The position numbers and the translations under genes are program-made. Of a stretch of DNA of 64,000 nucleotides, positions 59,001 to 64,000 are shown piece after piece; positions within the stretch are counted from its first letter, which is position 1, and each line of letters opens with the position of its first letter. The DNA is taken from NCBI GenBank assembly GCA_001051155.2, contig JYIP02000003.1, positions 62,001 through 126,000 on the forward strand. Direction: 5' to 3'. Source of the stretch: Chrysoporthe austroafricana. Lineage: Eukaryota; Ascomycota; Sordariomycetes; Diaporthales; Cryphonectriaceae. The notes beneath the pieces were generated by a model. It made no database searches and had not been told where the DNA came from. It saw nothing but the letters and a program-made list of their open reading frames with translations.

Positions 59001-60759
59001 TCCCATTTCCTAAGCGGGAATTAATCGTATTTAACTTTCTTGCTGAAATGTATCTGGCAGTTATAGTAAATACAGCTAATCCAGGCAAGTTCATAATAAT
59101 AAGAGTATAAATAACTAATCTTTCCGTTTTCTTGGGATAGGCATCCGCTATTCTGAAATAGTATGCTTTGGAAGAATTCCTTTATCGTAAGCCTATAAAT
59201 AATATGCTCAATTTCCGTATATTTGAATATCCATTTATTATAATCTTGGCAATTCTTTTGCTAATAGCGGCTTATCTTTTCCGATAATTCTTTATTGGAA
59301 ACTGGAATTAGTAAGTTATCCGGCTATCTGTCAGGGTATATTAATTCTTTGACAGTATTGCTAGGTATCGGTAATCCTGATCGTATAATGCTAATTTCTT
59401 TTTCCATTATGCTGCTTTACTATTATTCCAGGTAATGGTTTAAGGAATATTTCCCTAAGTCTTTTCCGCTTCGCAAAGGCCTTTCGCTAAAGCAATCGGA
59501 ATTGCTATCCTGGATAATAGTATCGTAGAATAGGCCTTTCTTGCTTATAGCGAATTGTTATTTTCCCTAAGGCTTGCGTGGGAATTATCCTGAATTTTCT
59601 TTCTCTGAGAGGTATAATACGCAATAATCGTAATAGCAAGCTGTCCAGTTAAGGCTGCTATAATCAGGGTCTACTGCTTGTTCTAATAGGATATTTTTAT
59701 TTAGCTAATTGGGTTCTTATTGCTAAGCGATATTAAGCTATTTTTCTGGAATTGGTTTCCATTTTCGCTTTTTTCGTTCCTGCCGACAATTGCGGGCGAT
59801 ATAGCCTTTCTTACCGCAATTGTAATAAATAACCCTTTTATATTGCTTACGTATAAGGGTATTTAATTCTATAGGCCTAGCATATATAATGCCCGAATAG
59901 GCCGTATTATTTCTACCCTTATATTAGAACTTGCGCTTCCCAATATTTGGCTAATACTGCAAGGCAGTACTATAATTTTTCTGCTATTATTGCCATTATT
60001 CATATAGTCGGTTATCAATACGGACTGCCTTATTAATAAATTCGCTAAGTTTTTCAAGTCGGTCTTCCTTATAGAGTTCGTCTTTAATTTCTTCCTTAAG
60101 TTTTGCATAATAGGCGTCTATAAGAGGTTCGTTTTCGTAATCGAGGTAAGCGACGATTTGCCGGAATTTGGCCGTATAATCTGCAGCCGAACCAGTTTGT
60201 CGAAATGCTTCTAATTGCCGTACCGCAATGCGTCGTTCGTCCAGGTTTCCAAAAGTCTTGGTAAGGGCTGACTCGAAATTGGCGTAATGCTAAAAAATGC
60301 GCTTGGTATCCTCTAAGCGGAATTCTTTACTATTATCTAAGTAATTGCGGAAGGTTGGCTTTTATTACTGGAAGGCTATTCCCTTAAGGCGGCTCCTTGC
60401 GAAATCGATCTTATTATAAATGGTTCTGAACTGGGTTCCATAATGCTTGAAATAGGCCTTGAGTTGTATTAAGAAGGCTTGGAAATCTTTTCGGGTGCTT
60501 TTGTAAGAGCTAGGCTTGTCGAGCTTGAAAGCTTTTGCCTGTTAGAAGGCGTTAAAGCGGATAACCTTATTCTTGATTTCCTCAAGTTATTAATACAGGG
60601 CTATATTCTATTGCTGGAATTGCTTATTAGTAAGGACGATTAGTACTTTTTCCTGAAAGGCCTGGTTGCTGGATGAAAACGGGGTTTAGAATGCTATTAT
60701 ATCCTGGGTATTGCTCAAAAGGTATATACTAAACCGATCTTGAATAAAAGTTATCAAAA

Positions 60760-61231
60760 TATTATAAACGCTGCAGCAAGTCCTAAGACGTATTGTAAAG
60801 TCAAGGGATTTATGCTAATAAAAGCGGTACTAAATACGGGTCTTGAGTTCCAGGACGGGATTACTTATATATCGCAATATTCATAAGCCAATGCGGCTAT
60901 TAATAATAGAGTCCAATTGATACTTAGATTGATAACTGGGAAACCTATAACTGTTTCCCTAATGGGTGCTTGAATACTATCTATATACTTTTGTCGTAAT
61001 TGGGGCTTACTGGCTTACCAGGTAAGCTGGTAAGTATGGCTTACTGGCTTACCAGGTAAGCTGGTAAGTATGGCTTACTGGCTTACCAGGTGAGCTAGTA
61101 ATCCTTATTTTATTTAACCCTAGCCTTTGCGTAATCCTGGGAGTTATACTTTTTCTTCTGGGGTATTCCCAGTAGTGAGTCGTCTGTCTGTTTCTTCCCC
61201 TGCCCCTGGTTCCACTCGTAGGTTTACGACA
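60760..61231 (-). repeat. 5' LTR of copy D
   Basis: 472 bp, same length as the other LTR. On the + strand it starts TATTATAAACGCTGCAGC and ends GTAGGTTTACGACA. Three 34 bp units at 61004-61104. To its left AAGTTATCAAAA is the complement of the primer-binding site TTTTGATAACTT. Confidence 0.92.
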
Positions 61232-61290
61232 TCATTATAGATTTACTAGGCGAATCTACTATAAATTTACTATATCTATAGGTTTTATTA

Positions 61291-62523
61291 TCAATTGCCG
61301 GCCCTTTATAACCTTTATTTATAAAGGAAGTTAATAATTAAAGATGTCTTGAATAGCGGTAGTACAATATGGTAAAACCCTGGGTTATATAGCAAGGAAA
61401 AGCACGATAGCACTATTGGATAAAAGAGATTATATAGAAAATAATAATCGTTTTATAAAGCCGATTCGTATTAGAATTTTAACAGGTAAACGTGCTTATG
61501 CCAGGGATTTAAATAATAAATATGCTTATGCCGGGGACTAAAAAGAAAACTTGCTCGCGCTAAGAGCTTAAAATTAATCTTCTATTATAACCGGTTTATG
61601 CCTGGAATGAATAGATATATATAATATTTGTATATAATAAGGCTAGCCAATATCCAAATATATTTCGGTAATGCTTAATCGTATTTATTGCCGAAATATT
61701 TAGCATAAATATATTCAAAAACCAAAATTATTCGTAAATATTAATAGAAAGTATAGCTTTCAGATAATAAAGTATTAAATAAATATAATAATAGTAAATG
61801 TAAAATAAAATTACAATAAAATATATCGGCATATAAAGCCGATAGCCGTATATAATTATTATATAGCAATATTATAGCCAGTTTTTAATATAAATAGCTA
61901 AGTTTATAAATTATTGGAAGAAAGTAATATTATATGCTATTAATAAGGTTATATTAATAAATAATAGCTATATTTACTAGTTAGGGGCAATTTTCCGGGC
62001 TTTAGCAATAGCTTTAAAGTTTAATAAGTTGCAAAAGAACGTAATAAATAGTTTTTCCTTTCCGATATAATTGCAAAAGTTAGTATAATTATAGATATTA
62101 AGCTGCAAAATCTTAATTAGCCTATACGCTTGGATATAGAACTTGAAGCCTATTATGCGATTTTAGTATTGCAAAAACCGAGCAGCGCTAAAATAATCCT
62201 TATTTTCGTTAGCCTATTTCTGAAAAATAGTATTAAAATCGTAATCCATATCGTCTTTAATAAAGACGATCTTAATGGCCTTGAAATCGTATTCGAAACG
62301 GAAGATTTAATTTATAATAAAATATAAGCCCGACCGGTTGGATAAAACAGTAAAATCGAAATTGCGGAACTAAATAACGAACTCGTATATATATTTTCTT
62401 ATAATGAAAAAAAAAGAAATACTGGATATAATTATCGTAAATTCCGATAATACCGAACTTAATATTATTATAAATAGCAAAGCCGTTAATAATATAAAAA
62501 TAGTTAATGCCGAAATTACTTCT
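61291..62523 (+). other. RIP-degraded sequence, unidentified
   Basis: AT-rich. One + frame (62130-62327) has 65 codons with VLQKPSSAKIILIFVSLFL and NKDDLNGLEIVFETEDLIYN, preceded by more protein-like sequence. It may be a relic of an unknown transposon or of the 5' or 3' part of repeat R1. No family was recognised. Confidence 0.3.
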
Positions 62524-62964
62524 TTAAATAAAATTATAATATATATATTCTTTGGATATATAGAAAGCTAGCATACGGTAATATATTGCGATTTCGGCCT
62601 TAATAGCTTTAGATTTAAGGTTATATTTGATAGATAAAGTAAGGATAGCGCGAAGCATAGCTTGCAAAGGCAAAGTGCTATTAATATTAGCTCGGGGAAC
62701 TCTACTTAGTATAGCCAATAGGCTAGCTATATTCGGTAAGTTATTATCGGTCAGGTCGATAGTATTATTTATAATTCGATAGCGTTTGGCTAGCATTATA
62801 AAATTTCGCTTTATTATAGCAAATAAGCTTAGATTAGCAATTAATATAATGGGTTCGGGAGCTTTAAGCTTGGCTAAAACTAGCTTAATATTCTTAGCTA
62901 TTTTTTTCCAAATAGCAAGAGCTGTATTATAATTATATTCGTAAATTATAATAACTTCTGCCAT
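62524..62964 (-). pseudogene. Unidentified ORF of repeat R1
   Basis: 146 open codons on the - strand, directly continuing the apparent coding direction of R1: WKKIAKNIKLVLAKLKAPEP, RIINNTIDLTDNNLPNIA and LPLQAMLRAILTLSIKYN. It is predicted largely helical with no catalytic motif I recognise. Stops upstream and downstream suggest it is part of a longer RIP-broken protein. Confidence 0.4.
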
Positions 62965-63014
62965 ATTGGCTATATAGCGTATAATATTTATTTCCTTTTT
63001 GGTAAAATTGCTGC

Positions 63015-64000
63015 AATTGCTTAAAGTTATTTATCTAATCTTATTTTTGATATATCGGCTATACTTATTTCGTAAGCGATCGTCTTTCGATATTATAATA
63101 GGAAATAAGACGTAACGAGCTATTAATAGAGTATATAAGGCAAGGATAGGATTACGAACGGTAAGTAAATTCGAAATAAATTCAGGCGATATTCCTTTAA
63201 TAGAATTATTTATTAGTCCGTTATCTATATTTTCGCTTGTAATAATATCCGTACTAATAAAGGTATTTAAATAAAACTTCTATCTTTTGTAAATAGAACT
63301 AGAATAATCAATCTATAATAGCATAAAGTATTATAAAATAAGCTCTTAAGCTTTTTTAATAATTAGCAGCCGACTAATATCGCTACTATTTAGCTCGGTA
63401 TTAGGGATATAAATATTATATTCGACCTTTCGGTTTATTATATTAATATAATCCTTACTGATTAGCGCTTAACGAAAGGCTATTGTATAAGCTTCCTGGC
63501 AGCAAAAGAAATCGCTTAAGTAGTTTTTCGTTACGTAAATATTATAGTAGAAACGGCTTTTGCTATTATACAAGTATATAGCCTACCGATATCCTTCTAG
63601 AGAAAAGCGGTCTTTAAGCAATGCTTTATAAACGTACTTAGCATATTATATAGTCTTGCTTTTTCGGCAAACTTTAAAAGGTTTTTCTTGGAATATAAAG
63701 TACGGTATTGCATAAAAATTAAGTATAATTAAATATACCGTTTCTTATTAATTTTAGTTTTATAGCAAGGCATTTATAGAAAGATATAACTTAATAATCG
63801 CGTAATATATTTTGGTTTTAGTAATATTAATAGCTTTATTAATACGATTTTTGCAAATTTATAGAAGTTTAATAGGGTAAAGCAAAATTAATAATAATAT
63901 TAGCTTAATATCTAAAAATAATATTCAAAAATATAATAAAGAGTAATAATAATAGGGCAATACAATTAGCTATAATGGATAAATAGGGATAATAATTATA
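63015..64000. repeat. Unidentified repeat R1, copy 2 (runs off the window)
   Basis: Direct repeat of 3990-4960. The sequence GGATTACGAACGGTAAGTAA is identical in both, with transitions elsewhere. It is continuous at the point where copy A's LTR ends in the other copy. Confidence 0.65.

Larger units (their letters stand above)
53848..61231 (-). mobile_element. Chromovirus copy D (Ty3/gypsy), complete, - strand
   Basis: 7,384 bp with two LTRs of 472 bp and a 5 bp target duplication read as TTATT (53843-53847) and TCATT (61232-61236), one transition apart. In element order (right to left): 5' LTR, gag (about 59850-60750) with zinc knuckle near 59790-59835, protease near 58590, reverse transcriptase about 57000-57800 (box YLND), RNase H about 56480-56850, integrase about 55500-56300, chromodomain about 55060-55230, antisense ORF, 3' LTR. 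It carries fewer stops than copy B, so it is probably a younger copy or one less hit by RIP. Confidence 0.95.
53697..61290. repeat. Small interspersed repeat, copy 2, split by chromovirus D
   Basis: The left part 53697-53847 and right part 61232-61290 together correspond to the uninterrupted copy at 12370-12576. The break is at the middle ATTTACTATAGATTT of copy 1. Confidence 0.65.

Overview
The window is nuclear DNA of a filamentous ascomycete (Pezizomycotina). The evidence is short GT-AG introns, fungal secondary-metabolism and secreted-protein genes, chromodomain Ty3/gypsy and Fot1-type transposons, and the footprint of repeat-induced point mutation (RIP). In the RIP-affected parts, C to T changes at CpA turn Gln and Trp codons into TAG/TAA stops and push whole kilobases to AT-rich sequence. 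No rRNA, tRNA or CRISPR array was recognised.

Layout. 1-18.6 kb: RIP-degraded transposons. These are a chromovirus copy (A, + strand, cut by the window edge), an unidentified repeat R1, a second gypsy lineage (E, - strand), a small interspersed repeat, and another chromovirus copy (B, - strand). 18.7-26.6 kb: GC-rich island with an intact three-exon gene for a PD-(D/E)XK nuclease-like protein, followed by a broken NRPS region with condensation, adenylation, carrier and thioester-reductase domains, probably the back half of a PKS-NRPS or NRPS gene. 26.6-35.9 kb: mixed sequence with eroded genes, a DUF4267-like membrane protein gene and an intact secreted berberine-bridge-enzyme-like FAD oxidase gene. 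35.9-45.05 kb: a Fot1/pogo-type DNA transposon with near-perfect 49-50 bp terminal inverted repeats and TA target duplications, split by a complete chromovirus (C, two 430 bp LTRs, 5 bp target duplication). 45.06-49.6 kb: a second gene island with a small secreted protein that looks like a distant CD38/ADP-ribosyl cyclase homologue and an intact ankyrin-repeat gene. 49.7-64 kb: RIP-degraded copia remnant, a complete chromovirus (D, - strand, two 472 bp LTRs) inserted in the second copy of the small repeat, and the second copy of R1.

How it fits together. This is a 'two-speed' accessory region: intact, GC-rich, niche-related genes (a secreted oxidase, a possible secreted NAD-consuming enzyme, an ankyrin protein, a nuclease-like protein) lie between silenced, nested transposons. 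The biosynthetic gene has been lost through nonsense and frameshift mutations, and most of its stops are TAG, as RIP would produce.

The two observations I rate highest are the secreted CD38-like protein and a 168-codon reading frame on the antisense strand at the 3' end of the chromovirus family. The antisense frame has the same length in copies C and D. It encodes a Zn2Cys6-like cysteine cluster followed by a coiled coil.
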